From assembly GCA_965279115.1 (NCBI GenBank), contig OZ257137.1, forward strand, positions 372,001 through 436,000: a DNA stretch of 64,000 nt, written 5' to 3'. Position numbers and translations under genes: made by a program. Below, in pieces: positions 44,684 through 53,734 of this stretch. This stretch comes from JAEUOS01 sp965279115. GTDB lineage: Bacteria; Pseudomonadota; Gammaproteobacteria; Burkholderiales; JAEUOS01. The notes under the pieces were generated by a model. The model did no database searches, was not told where the DNA came from, and saw nothing but the letters and a program-made list of their open reading frames with translations. The stretch's first letter is position 1. The number at the start of each line of letters is the position of its first letter.

Positions 44684-45814
44684 ATGCAAGACAACACTGC
44701 AAACCGGGCAATCGAACACAAAGGGCTTTCACGTCGCCGCCTGCTCACCGGTGTCGCCGCCGGCGCGGTATCGACATTGGCCGGCGCGCAATCTTTCGAG
44801 TTCAGGCCGAACCAGCGCTATCCCGATCCGGCGGTCCTGATTCTCGACCCGTCGTTCGCCAAATACCGCATCTACAGCAGCACGCTGGAGCAGGTGGCCA
44901 CTGGCATGCGCTGGGCCGAGGGGCCGGTGTATTTCCCCGGCGCCAAACCGGGCGAAGAAGGCCATGTGCTGGTCAGCGACATTCCGAACAACCGCATCAT
45001 GAAATACAGCGAGAAGGACGGCAGATTCACCGTCTTCAAGTCGCCTGCCAACTACGCGAACGGCAATACCCGTGATCGCCAGGGCCGCCTCATCACCTGC
45101 GAACATTCGGTCACGCGCCGCGTCGTGCGGACCGAGAAGAACGGCAAGCTCACCGTGCTGGCCGACAGCTTCGAGGGCAAGCGCCTGAACGCCCCCAACG
45201 ACATCGTTGTCAAGAACGACGACAGCATCTGGTTCACCGACCCGTTGTTCGGCATCAACGGCGAATGGGAAGGCTCGCGCGCCAAGCCGGAGCAGGCAAC
45301 CACCAACGTCTACCGCATCACGGCCGACGGCAAGATCAGCGCGGTGATCACCGACATGGTCAACCCCAATGGCCTGGCCTTTTCCCCCGACGAATCCAAA
45401 CTCTACGTTGTGGAATGGCGCGGCACGCCCAACCGCAGCATCTGGGCCTACGATGTCGGTGGTGACGGCAGCCTGTCGAACAAGACCAAGGTCGTCGACG
45501 CGGCAGACTTCGGCTCGCTCGACGGCTTCAAGGTCGATCGCGACGGCAACCTGTGGTGCGGTTGGGGCAGCAATGGCGCGCTGCAATCCGAAGCGAGCGA
45601 GATGGGTGGCCGCAAGGTCTTCCAGCTGCGTGGCAAGCCCGAAGACCTCGACGGCGTGATGGTGTTCAATCCGCAGGGCAAGGCGATCGGCTTCATCAAG
45701 CTGCCGGAGCGCTGTGCCAACCTGTGTTTCGGCGGACCGAAGCGCAACCGGCTCTACATGGCGAGCTGCCACTCGATGTACGCGCTGTACGTAGAATCCC
45801 ACGGCGCCGCTTGA
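44684..45814 (+). CDS. Tat-exported SMP-30/gluconolactonase-like protein
   Basis: A 376-residue beta-propeller. A twin-arginine leader (LSRRRLLTGVAAGAV, residues 15-29) sends the folded enzyme to the periplasm. Metal-ligand candidates are the Glu in MRWAEGPVYF, LNAPNDIVV, VNPNGLAFSPDE and DGFKVDRDGNLW. GAGGAGACC precedes the ATG; the longer frame from 44624 would lack this arrangement. It lies behind the palindromic operator and is followed by TTT receptors, fitting periplasmic lactone opening before uptake of the acid. Confidence 0.9.
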   Translation: MQDNTANRAIEHKGLSRRRLLTGVAAGAVSTLAGAQSFEFRPNQRYPDPAVLILDPSFAKYRIYSSTLEQVATGMRWAEGPVYFPGAKPGEEGHVLVSDIPNNRIMKYSEKDGRFTVFKSPANYANGNTRDRQGRLITCEHSVTRRVVRTEKNGKLTVLADSFEGKRLNAPNDIVVKNDDSIWFTDPLFGINGEWEGSRAKPEQATTNVYRITADGKISAVITDMVNPNGLAFSPDESKLYVVEWRGTPNRSIWAYDVGGDGSLSNKTKVVDAADFGSLDGFKVDRDGNLWCGWGSNGALQSEASEMGGRKVFQLRGKPEDLDGVMVFNPQGKAIGFIKLPERCANLCFGGPKRNRLYMASCHSMYALYVESHGAA

Positions 45815-45860
45815 TCAACAGCCACGGACGGCGGCCCCGTCAAGGGACCGCCAGATCGCC

Positions 45861-46823
45861 ATGCGAAACCTGATTTCGGCAGTTCTCCTGTGCCTCGCGG
45901 CCGGCATCGCCGTGGCCCAGGCCCCTTATCCGGCTCGCCCGGTCACGATGATTGTGCCGTTTCCTCCAGGCGGTGGCACCGATGTCGGCGCGCGCCTGAT
46001 CGCGCAAAAACTGACCCAGAAGTGGGGTCAATCGGTCGTGGTGGAAAATCGCGGCGGTGCCGCCGGCATCGTCGGCATGGACGCTGCGGCCAAGTCCAAA
46101 CCGGATGGCTACACCTTCGTGATGGGCAACGTCGGCACCATCGCGATCAACCAGTCCCTCTACAAGAAACTGCCCTACGACGCCGACACCGCACTTGTGT
46201 CCGTGGTGATGGTGGCCGACCTGCCGCTGGTTCTTTTGGCCAATACCGGCCTGAAGGAAAAAACACCGGCCGACCTGATCGCGGCGGCGAAGGCACAGCC
46301 GGGCAAGTTCACCTTTGCAAGTTCAGGCGCTGGCGGAGCACCACACCTGGCGGCGGAGATTTTCCAGAACATGGCGGGCATCCGGATGCTGCATGTGCCC
46401 TACAAGGGCGGCGGGCCGGCGGTGGCCGACCTGATCGCCGGGCATGTGAACATCCTCTTCACCACCATCCTCGAGGCGGTGGGGCAGGTCAAGGCGGGCA
46501 AGCTCAACGGCATGGCGGTATCCAGCAAGACGCGCTCGCCAGCGCTGCCTGACACACCCACACTGGCCGAGAGCGGCGTGCCCGGCTACGAGTCGGGCTC
46601 GTGGATTGGCCTGATGGCACCGGCCGGCACACCCGCGGCGATCATCGACAAGGTTGCGGCCGATACGCATGACATCGTCTCTCTGCCGGAAACACGGCAA
46701 ACCCTAATTTCCCAGGGCGCCCTGCCGCGCGGCGAGACACTCGCGCAGTTCGCCGCGGTGATTGAAGGGGACCGCCGCAAGTACGCACGCATCATCATCG
46801 AAAAGGGTATTCGCGCCGATTGA
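45861..46823 (+). CDS. TTT-family (Bug) periplasmic solute receptor
   Basis: A 320-residue exported receptor, signal peptide ending near residue 19 (GIAVAQ/APYP). The ligand segments are VENRGGAAGIVGMDAAAKSKP and LHVPYKGGGPAVADLIAGH. It is 46 bases after the Tat-exported SMP-30 gene on the same strand, so both are likely under the palindromic operator. It is the first of three TTT genes within 4 kb. Confidence 0.93.
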   Translation: MRNLISAVLLCLAAGIAVAQAPYPARPVTMIVPFPPGGGTDVGARLIAQKLTQKWGQSVVVENRGGAAGIVGMDAAAKSKPDGYTFVMGNVGTIAINQSLYKKLPYDADTALVSVVMVADLPLVLLANTGLKEKTPADLIAAAKAQPGKFTFASSGAGGAPHLAAEIFQNMAGIRMLHVPYKGGGPAVADLIAGHVNILFTTILEAVGQVKAGKLNGMAVSSKTRSPALPDTPTLAESGVPGYESGSWIGLMAPAGTPAAIIDKVAADTHDIVSLPETRQTLISQGALPRGETLAQFAAVIEGDRRKYARIIIEKGIRAD

Positions 46824-46859
46824 GTCGCGCGATTCCCCCCATTTCCGGAAGGACCTGAC

Positions 46860-47852
46860 ATGAGTGCCTCACGCATGCGCCGCAAGGCACTTGCCACTCT
46901 AGTATTTGCCGGCTTTTGCACAGCGGCGCCGATGACTTGCGCCCAGGAAGCCGCCTGGCCGGCGAAGCCGATCACCTATGTGGTCCCGTTCACGCCGGGC
47001 GGTTCGACCGACGTGATCGGCCGCACCATCGCGCAGAAGCTGGGCGAGTTGCTCAAGCAACCGGTGGTGGTCGAGAACAAGCCGGGCGCGGCCGGTGCCG
47101 TCGGCGCGGGCTACGTCGCCAAGTCGAAGCCGGATGGCTACACGCTCTTTGGCGGCACCATCAGCACGCATGCCATCAACGCCAGCCTGTACAAGAACCT
47201 GCCTTACGATCCGGTGAAGGACTTCGAGCCGATCACGCTCGTGGCCACCCTGCCGAACGTGCTGTACGTGAACCCGTCCCTGGGTGTGAACTCGGTGGCC
47301 GACCTGATCGCATTGCTCAAGAAAGACCCGGCGCGCCGCACCTTCGCATCCTCAGGCTCCGGTACCTCCACGCACCTGGCCGGTGAACTGATGGCGGACC
47401 TTATCGGCGTGGAGCTGCGCCACATTCCCTACAAGGGCACACCGCCGGCGATGCTGGACGTGTCGTCCGGTCAGGTGACCTTCATGTTCGACCAGATGAC
47501 GGCCGGCCTGTCGCTGGTGCAGGCCGGCAAGCTCAAGCTGCTCGCCACCACCACCGCGCAGCGCATTCCACTGGCGCCGCAGTTGCCGACCATGATCGAA
47601 TCCGGCGTGCCGGGGTTCGACATGGCCTCCTGGCAGGCCGTGTATGCGCCGAAGGGCACACCTGCGCCGATCGTGCAACGCCTCAACGCCGAGATCGTGA
47701 AGATCCTCAAGTCGGCCGAAGGCGACAAGCTCGGCAAGCAGTTCGGCATGGAGATCGTCGCCAGCACGCCTGCTGAACTGGCCGCGCATATGTCGAAGGA
47801 AATCCCGCGTTGGGCCGCGCTGGTGAAGAAATCCGGCGCGACCGCCGACTGA
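46860..47852 (+). CDS. TTT-family (Bug) periplasmic solute receptor
   Basis: A 330-residue exported receptor. The leader ends near residue 30 (APMTCAQ/EAAW). Conserved parts are VENKPGAAGAVGAGYVAKSKP and RHIPYKGTPPAMLDVSSGQ, where DVSSGQ replaces the common DLIAGQ. CGGAAGGACC precedes the ATG. It begins 36 bases after the previous TTT gene and is followed by an RraA-like gene. Confidence 0.93.
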   Translation: MSASRMRRKALATLVFAGFCTAAPMTCAQEAAWPAKPITYVVPFTPGGSTDVIGRTIAQKLGELLKQPVVVENKPGAAGAVGAGYVAKSKPDGYTLFGGTISTHAINASLYKNLPYDPVKDFEPITLVATLPNVLYVNPSLGVNSVADLIALLKKDPARRTFASSGSGTSTHLAGELMADLIGVELRHIPYKGTPPAMLDVSSGQVTFMFDQMTAGLSLVQAGKLKLLATTTAQRIPLAPQLPTMIESGVPGFDMASWQAVYAPKGTPAPIVQRLNAEIVKILKSAEGDKLGKQFGMEIVASTPAELAAHMSKEIPRWAALVKKSGATAD

Positions 47853-47901
47853 ACATGCCCGTCAATCAAATCAACCGTACACCCACCCGAACCAACCACC
47901 C

Positions 47902-48621
47902 ATGTCGACGATGAACCCCGATACCCTGGCACGCCTGAAAAAAGTGAGCGTCGCCACCCTGTGCACTCAGCTGTTCAAGCGCGGGCTGCGCAACGTCTAC
48001 ATCCAAGGTATCGCCCGCCTGACCGACCCGTCGGACGGCAACATGGTCGGACCCGCCTTCACCATGCGCAACATTCCGGCGCGAGAAGACCTGGACCAGA
48101 TCAGCGCCTTCGACAATCCCAACCATCCGCAGCGCAAGGGCATCGAAAGCGTGCCGCCCGGCCATGTGCTGGTACTCGATTGCCGCGGCGAAACCCGGGT
48201 GGCCTCCGGTGGCCAGATTCTCACCACGCGCCTGATGGTGCGCGGCGCCGCAGGCCTGGTATCCGACGGGCCGGTACGCGACAGCGGGCAGATCGCCGAG
48301 ATGGATTTTCCGGTCTACACCGCCGGCGGCAGCGCGCCACTGAACCTGATCCATCACCATGCCATCGACCTCAACGTGCCGATCGGCTGCGGCGGTGTGG
48401 CGGTATATCCGGGTGACATCATGGTGGGTGATGAAGAGGGCGTGGCGGTGATCCCCGCGCACCTCGCCGACGAAGTCGCACGCGATGCCGCCGAGCAGGA
48501 GGTGATGGAAGCCTTCCTGCTGGAAAAAATCCAGGGCGGGGCATCACTGCCCGGCACCTACCCGCCCAACGCGGAGACCCGTGCCGCTTTCGAGGCATGG
48601 CGCAAACAGAAAGGGATTTGA
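47902..48621 (+). CDS. RraA-like family protein (third copy)
   Basis: A 239-residue RraA-family protein, distinct from the other two. TLCTQLFKRGLRNVYIQGIA near the start replaces the usual D-A motif region, while GQILTTRLMVRGAAGLVSDG, then PVRDSGQIAEMDFPVY, keeps the Gly-x20-Arg-Asp pattern of class II aldolases. It is flanked by TTT receptors with only one base to the next start, so it most likely acts in catabolism of the transported acid rather than on RNase E. Confidence 0.85.
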   Translation: MSTMNPDTLARLKKVSVATLCTQLFKRGLRNVYIQGIARLTDPSDGNMVGPAFTMRNIPAREDLDQISAFDNPNHPQRKGIESVPPGHVLVLDCRGETRVASGGQILTTRLMVRGAAGLVSDGPVRDSGQIAEMDFPVYTAGGSAPLNLIHHHAIDLNVPIGCGGVAVYPGDIMVGDEEGVAVIPAHLADEVARDAAEQEVMEAFLLEKIQGGASLPGTYPPNAETRAAFEAWRKQKGI

Positions 48622-48622
48622 A

Positions 48623-49594
48623 ATGGCAATGACGCGACGCCACCTGGTGGCCTGCGCACTTGTATCGGCGCTTTGCGCGCCGATCGCGGTGGCCCAGACC
48701 TTCCCTTCCAAGCCGATCACGATCGTAGTGCCGGCCTCTCCGGGCGGCGCCATCGACCTGGCCGCTCGACTGATCGGCCAGAAGCTCACCGAGGCCTGGG
48801 GCCAGCCGGTCACCATCGAGAACAAGACCGGCGCGACGGGCATCGTGGGTACCGAGTTCGTCGCCAAGGCCGCGCCGGACGGCCACACCCTGGCGCTGGT
48901 GGCGAGCAGTCATGCCATCAACCCAAGCATGATGAAGAAACTGCCCTACGACACCGTCATGGGCTTCGAGCCGGTGATCCTCACCCACGTGGTGCCGCTG
49001 ATGCTGGTGGTCAACAACAACGTGCCGGTCAAGACCGCGAAGGAACTCGCCGCCTATGGCAAGGCCAATCCCGGCAAGCTTTCGTTCGCCTCCAGCGGTT
49101 CCGGCGGCGCGCCGCACTTTTCCGGCGAACTCTTCAAGAGCATGGCAGGCCTGGACATGATCCATGTCCCCTACAAGGGGAGCACGCTGGCGCACCCGGA
49201 CTTGATCAGCGGCCGCGTTTCACTGATGTTTGACACCGTCGCCGCGGTGAATCCGCAGGTGAAGGCCGACAAGGTACGCGCCCTGGCCGTGACCACCGCG
49301 AAACGCTCTTCGGCCGCACCTAACGTGCCGACCATGATCGAGGCCGGATTTCCCGACTACCAGACCAGCACCTGGGGCGGTGTACTCGCACCCGCCGGCA
49401 CGCCCAGAGAGGTGGTTGCGAAACTGAACGCCGAGATGAACAAGGCCCTCAACGCCCCCGATGTGCGGCAGAAGCTGCAGGACGCCGGCATCGAAGTCGG
49501 CGGCGGCACGCCGCAACAGTTCGCCGATTTCATCGGAACCGAAATGGTGAAGTGGGCCAGGGTGGCCAAGGACGCGGGCATCGCGCCCGAATAG
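48623..49594 (+). CDS. TTT-family (Bug) periplasmic solute receptor
   Basis: A 323-residue exported receptor, signal peptide ending near residue 25 (APIAVAQ/TFPS). It has IENKTGATGIVGTEFVAKAAP and IHVPYKGSTLAHPDLISGR, the latter differing from the common AGQ ending. It starts 1 base after the RraA-like stop, indicating tight coupling. It ends the run of three TTT genes and faces a class II aldolase gene. Confidence 0.93.
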   Translation: MAMTRRHLVACALVSALCAPIAVAQTFPSKPITIVVPASPGGAIDLAARLIGQKLTEAWGQPVTIENKTGATGIVGTEFVAKAAPDGHTLALVASSHAINPSMMKKLPYDTVMGFEPVILTHVVPLMLVVNNNVPVKTAKELAAYGKANPGKLSFASSGSGGAPHFSGELFKSMAGLDMIHVPYKGSTLAHPDLISGRVSLMFDTVAAVNPQVKADKVRALAVTTAKRSSAAPNVPTMIEAGFPDYQTSTWGGVLAPAGTPREVVAKLNAEMNKALNAPDVRQKLQDAGIEVGGGTPQQFADFIGTEMVKWARVAKDAGIAPE

Positions 49595-49647
49595 CCTTGC
49601 AGGAAGGTCGCGCCCTCACGGGTGCGACGCACTCAGTGGGGTCGCGA

Positions 49648-50457
49648 TCAGTCGCGGTAAGACGGATCGATGCGATCGAGCATGCGCAGCAGGCCTGGCC
49701 ATTCGAGCCGACCAAGCGGGCTTTGACCCTCGGTGTATTCCTCGATCTTCGCGTTGGAAAAGCCGCGCTGCGCGATCGCCTTTGCGACTTGCTTCGAGGG
49801 CATGGTCAGGGTCAGGCCACTGGCAAGCGCGTCCACCTGCGCCTGCATGGCCTTCTCGAGATGCCACATCATCGAAAACGCCTGCGCCACCGTCTCGCCG
49901 GCCACCAGGGTGCCGTGATTGCGCAGGATCATGACCGGCTTGTCGCCAAGGTCGTTGGCAAGGCGCGCGCGCTCCTCCAAATCCAGCGCAAACCCCTCGC
50001 TGTCGTGATAAGCCACCTTGCCAGAGAAAAGCATCGCATGTTGTGAGAGCGGCATCAGGCCGCGCTTCATCATGGATACCGCCATGCCGGCGCGCGTGTG
50101 CGAATGGATCACGCAACCCGCATCCGGCCGGGCGGCATGGATGGCACTGTGAATCACAAAGCCGGCGCGATGGATCATGTGCGGTGACTTGTCGACCTTG
50201 TTGCCGTCCAGGTCGACCTTCACCAGCGAAGACGCGGTGATCTCGTCGAACATGAATCCGAACGGGTTGAGCAGGTAATGATCCTCGCTGCCCGGCACCC
50301 GCGCCGAAATGTGGGTGTAGATCAGGTCGGTCCAGCCGTAGTGGGCGGCAAGCCGGTAGCAGGCGGCGAGGTTGATGCGGGCCTCACGTTCGGCAGGCGA
50401 AATTCGGGCTGCGGCGGCGTGCCGTGTTGCGGGTCTTGATTTGACAATTTTTGACAT
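49648..50457 (-). CDS. Class II aldolase/adducin family protein
   Basis: A 269-residue aldolase/epimerase-type enzyme. The metal site is readable as HSHTRAGMAVS near residue 117 and a second His in MILRNHGTLVAGET near 179, with the N-terminal LIYTHISARVPG near 45. Members include fuculose-phosphate aldolase and many decarboxylases acting on sugar acids. No signal peptide is present. Its start is 312 bases from the next, divergent gene. Confidence 0.9.
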   Translation of the reverse strand: MSKIVKSRPATRHAAAARISPAEREARINLAACYRLAAHYGWTDLIYTHISARVPGSEDHYLLNPFGFMFDEITASSLVKVDLDGNKVDKSPHMIHRAGFVIHSAIHAARPDAGCVIHSHTRAGMAVSMMKRGLMPLSQHAMLFSGKVAYHDSEGFALDLEERARLANDLGDKPVMILRNHGTLVAGETVAQAFSMMWHLEKAMQAQVDALASGLTLTMPSKQVAKAIAQRGFSNAKIEEYTEGQSPLGRLEWPGLLRMLDRIDPSYRD

Positions 50458-50769
50458 TTCCCATCCTTAGGGGCTCGGAATTCGATTGTTCGCAAGTTGC
50501 CCTCATTTTCGCATGTTGAGCAACGGAACAAGCTGGTCCGTCGCCCCAGACACCGCATGCAATGACATCATCATAAGAATTTGAAAAGACAGGTGTTTTC
50601 TGCGCATACCCGGCTCAAGAATAGTCCGTTAGGACTACCTGAGAGGATTGACCAGTCCGGTTTCCCCACGCATACTGCTCAGTTGATAACACCGTTGTCA
50701 TATTCGGAATATCAGAGCAATCCTGATGTTTGCCGCGAATGGCAACAAAAACGCAATCCGGAGACCAAA
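50458..50769. promoter_or_regulatory. Divergent intergenic region before the PEP-CTERM gene
   Basis: A 312-base gap with lower GC than its neighbours. It holds an inverted repeat TAGTCC-GTTA-GGACTA at 50622-50637, about 130 bases before the PEP-CTERM gene start, and GGAGACC just before that ATG. I see no gene, RNA or classical sigma-54 box. The repeat resembles a response-regulator site in form only. Confidence 0.45.
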
Positions 50770-51771
50770 ATGAACTTCCGCACAATCAAGTTTGTCCTCG
50801 CCGCCGCCGGCCTTGCGTTGGCCGCGTCGGCGCAAGCAGTTGTCGCCACGCCGTACAGCGCCCTTTACGTCTTCGGTGACAGCCTTTCTGACAACGGAAA
50901 CGCTGCAGCTGCGGGATTTATTGATGCAGCACAGGTCATACAAGCAAAACCGCCGCTTGTGCTGGAGGCGAACATGTATGTCCCCAGTAAGGCTTATGCT
51001 TCTGGCGTATTTTCCAACGGACCGGTTTGGGCTACCCAGTTCGCTTCAATGATTGGTGTGAGCCTGACCCCCTCATTATTGGGCGGTACCGATTATGCGG
51101 TGGGCGGTGCCATGACAAGCGGTGGCGCGGCTCCCCTGCGCGACCAAGTAACTGGATTTATTGGTTCACTTGGTGCCAATCCGGCGCCCGCCAACGCGCT
51201 CTACGTGATCGCGGGCGGTGGCAACAATGCGCGCGGCGCACTGGAAGCCATCGGCGGCGGTGCGTCTTTTTTCAGCACCATTGGAGCTGCGTCCTTCACC
51301 TACGCGAACGACATTGGCATCATGATCGATCAGCTTCAGGCCAAAGGCGTTGCCAACAGCAACATCATCGTTTGGAATACACCGAATGTGGGTCTGGCAC
51401 CCGCCGTGGTAGCCACCGGTTTTGGCTCCGTCGGCACGCAAGTGGCAGAGGCCATGAATGGGGCCTTGTCTGCGCGCCTAGCCGAGGAAACCGGAGTGAA
51501 GGTTTTTGATGTCTTCAGCTTGGTCGGCCAGGCATCGGCCAATGGATTTACGAACACCACGGCCGCCTGCGGCGCGCCGACCAACAGTTTGGCTTGTGCA
51601 GGAGGCATAGGTGCAGCGTTGTTCTGGGATGGTATTCATCCCACGACCGCTGCCCATTCGTTCATCTCGCAGCAGATGTTTGCCCTGGCGGTGCCGGAAC
51701 CGTCGGAAATCGCCATGTTGTTCATGGGCCTGCTCGTTGTGGTCGGTGCCGCACGGCGCAAGGCCGCCTAA
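50770..51771 (+). CDS. PEP-CTERM-anchored GDSL (SGNH) esterase
   Basis: A 333-residue exported esterase or lipase. A signal peptide ends near residue 23 (ALAASAQA). The catalytic Ser is S38 in GDSLSDNG, the Asn in GGGNNARG and the Asp/His in DGIHPTTAAH. The last 26 residues, VPEPSEIAMLFMGLL then VVVGAARRKAA, are a PEP-CTERM sorting signal: motif, hydrophobic helix and basic end, cut by an exosortase encoded elsewhere. It is probably surface- or matrix-bound. Base composition differs slightly from its neighbours. Confidence 0.92.
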   Translation: MNFRTIKFVLAAAGLALAASAQAVVATPYSALYVFGDSLSDNGNAAAAGFIDAAQVIQAKPPLVLEANMYVPSKAYASGVFSNGPVWATQFASMIGVSLTPSLLGGTDYAVGGAMTSGGAAPLRDQVTGFIGSLGANPAPANALYVIAGGGNNARGALEAIGGGASFFSTIGAASFTYANDIGIMIDQLQAKGVANSNIIVWNTPNVGLAPAVVATGFGSVGTQVAEAMNGALSARLAEETGVKVFDVFSLVGQASANGFTNTTAACGAPTNSLACAGGIGAALFWDGIHPTTAAHSFISQQMFALAVPEPSEIAMLFMGLLVVVGAARRKAA

Positions 51772-51791
51772 GCGGGAGCACATTTCGGATG

Positions 51792-51823
51792 AAAAGGGGA
51801 GGGCCGACGGCCCTCCCCTTTTT
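51792..51823. terminator. Bidirectional intrinsic terminator
   Basis: A perfect 14-bp stem (51792-51805 with 51809-51822) closes a 3-base loop and is followed by a T-run on the plus strand and, through its A-run start, on the minus strand. It lies 20 bases after the PEP-CTERM gene and 135 bases past the leuA stop, so it can serve both convergent transcripts. Confidence 0.9.
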
Positions 51824-51957
51824 GTTTGTGATGACGCCGCCCCGCGCCATACAATCTTGCAAGTGCCCCGGCAGACGTGGCTTTTGGCCGCACACACCGG
51901 GTAGCCGCCAGGTAGAGGATCACCCCGCCTGCGCCGCGCAATCCCAATTCGCGTTGA

Positions 51958-53511
51958 TCAAACCGTCCCGCTGGTCTGCGGATTGAGTCGCTCGCTCTTG
52001 TCGAACAGCTTGTTGAGCGCCGACACATAAGCGCGTGCTGACGCGACGATCACGTCGGTATCGGCGCCCACGCCGTTGACGATGCGACCGGCCTTGGCCA
52101 GGCGCACCGTAACCTCGCCCTGGCTGTCGGTACCCTGCGTTACCGCGTTGACCGAATAGAGCACCAGTTCGGCCTCGCTCTTGGCGATCGACTCGATGGC
52201 CTTGAAGGTAGCGTCCACCGGGCCGGAACCCTGGGCCTGCGCCTTGTGCTCCGTTCCGCCGGCGGTGAGGGTAATACTGGCCTGGGGAGACTCGCCCATT
52301 TCCGATGATTGCTTCATGGCGATGAGCTTGTAGTGCTCCTTGGTCTCGTCATCGTTGTGGTCGGCGAAGAGCATCTGGATGTCTTCATCGAAAATATCGG
52401 CCTTCTTGTCAGCAAGGTCCTTGAACTTGGCGAAGGCTTCGTTCAACTGGGTTTCGGAATCCAGTTCGATGCCCAGTTGCTCCAGGCGCTGGCGAAAGGC
52501 GTTGCGACCCGAAAGCTTGCCGAGCACGATCTTGTTGGCGCTCCAGCCCACATCTTCGGCGCGCATGATCTCGTAGGTGTCGCGCGCCTTGAGCACGCCG
52601 TCCTGGTGGATGCCGGAGGCATGCGCGAAGGCATTGGCGCCAACCACGGCCTTGTTGGGCTGCACGACAAAGCCGGTGATCTGCGACACCAGGCGCGAGG
52701 CCGGCACGATCTGCGACGGATCGATGCGCGTTTCGAGCTTGAAGAAGTCCTTGCGGGTGCGCACCGCCATGACGACCTCCTCGAGCGAGGTATTGCCAGC
52801 GCGTTCGCCCAGGCCGTTGATGGTGCATTCGACCTGGCGCACACCGCCCATGGTCACCGCAGCCAATGAGTTGGCCACCGCCATGCCGAGGTCGTTGTGG
52901 CAGTGTGCCGACCAGACCGCCTTGTCGCTGTTGGGGATGCGCGTGCGCAGGGTCTTGAAGAACTCGCCATAGAGTTCGGGCACGGCATAGCCCACGGTAT
53001 CCGGCACGTTGATGGTGGTGGCGCCTTCCTTGATGACGGCTTCAAGAATGCGGCAGAGGAAATCCATGTCGGAGCGATAGCCATCTTCAGGCGAGAACTC
53101 GACATCCGGGCACTGGTTGCGCGCATAGCGCACCGCCAGCTTGGCCTGCTCGAACACCTGGTCGGGCGTGAGCCGCAGCTTCTTTTCCATGTGCAGGGCC
53201 GAGGTGGCGATGAAGGTGTGGATACGCCAGGACTTCGCCCCCTTCAGCGCATCGATGCCGCGCTGGATGTCACGGTCATTGGCCCGGCACAAACCCGCAA
53301 CGGTCGAGTCCTTGATCACGCCGGCGATCGCCTTCACGGCCTCGAAATCCCCATTTGAGGAAGCCGGGAAGCCTGCCTCGATCACGTCGACCTTGAGCTT
53401 TTCCAGCAGGCGCGCGATGCGCATCTTCTCTTCCTTGGTCATGGAAGCGCCCGGACTTTGCTCGCCGTCGCGAAGGGTGGTGTCGAAAATGAACAAGCGG
53501 TCTGCACTCAT
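51958..53511 (-). CDS. leuA: 2-isopropylmalate synthase
   Basis: A 517-residue enzyme joining acetyl-CoA and 2-oxoisovalerate, the first committed step of leucine synthesis. The catalytic domain starts FDTTLRDGEQSPGASMTKEE, with HCHNDLGMAVANSL near residue 200 and NAFAHASGIHQDGVL near 295. The C-terminal 120 residues form the LeuA regulatory domain for leucine feedback. The ATG at 53511 has CAAGGAGACC before it. A Leu-rich leader peptide lies 128 bases upstream, pointing to leucine-dependent attenuation. Confidence 0.97.
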   Translation of the reverse strand: MSADRLFIFDTTLRDGEQSPGASMTKEEKMRIARLLEKLKVDVIEAGFPASSNGDFEAVKAIAGVIKDSTVAGLCRANDRDIQRGIDALKGAKSWRIHTFIATSALHMEKKLRLTPDQVFEQAKLAVRYARNQCPDVEFSPEDGYRSDMDFLCRILEAVIKEGATTINVPDTVGYAVPELYGEFFKTLRTRIPNSDKAVWSAHCHNDLGMAVANSLAAVTMGGVRQVECTINGLGERAGNTSLEEVVMAVRTRKDFFKLETRIDPSQIVPASRLVSQITGFVVQPNKAVVGANAFAHASGIHQDGVLKARDTYEIMRAEDVGWSANKIVLGKLSGRNAFRQRLEQLGIELDSETQLNEAFAKFKDLADKKADIFDEDIQMLFADHNDDETKEHYKLIAMKQSSEMGESPQASITLTAGGTEHKAQAQGSGPVDATFKAIESIAKSEAELVLYSVNAVTQGTDSQGEVTVRLAKAGRIVNGVGADTDVIVASARAYVSALNKLFDKSERLNPQTSGTV

Positions 53512-53639
53512 GGTGGTCTCCTTGGAACTTCGTGTGTTTGCGTAAGTGGCAAGACTCGGATCGTGTATGCGGCGGCGGCCAAAATACCCTTCCAGGCACC
53601 TTGTGCGCGTACTACGAACCGAATTGTGGGAGGAGGTTT

Positions 53640-53726
53640 TTAGCGCGCGGGGCGCAGCAGCAGGCCCAGCAGGAGGCCGCTGTAGATCGAAGCGATGGCG
53701 AAGAGGGGGGAAGAAATGCGAGCCAT
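53640..53726 (-). CDS. leuL: Putative leuA leader peptide, 28 aa, Leu/Ile-rich
   Basis: A short frame on the minus strand, ATG at 53726 to TAA at 53640, translating to MARISSPLFAIASIYSG followed by LLLGLLLRPAR. Seven of 28 residues are leucine, six of them in one seven-residue stretch, and three more are isoleucine. Such a run before leuA is what ribosome-mediated attenuation uses to sense charged tRNA-Leu. A fair promoter lies just upstream. I do not see a classical terminator with a T-run between it and leuA, so an alternative is a small membrane protein. Confidence 0.65.
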   Translation of the reverse strand: MARISSPLFAIASIYSGLLLGLLLRPAR

Positions 53727-53734
53727 AGGTTTTT

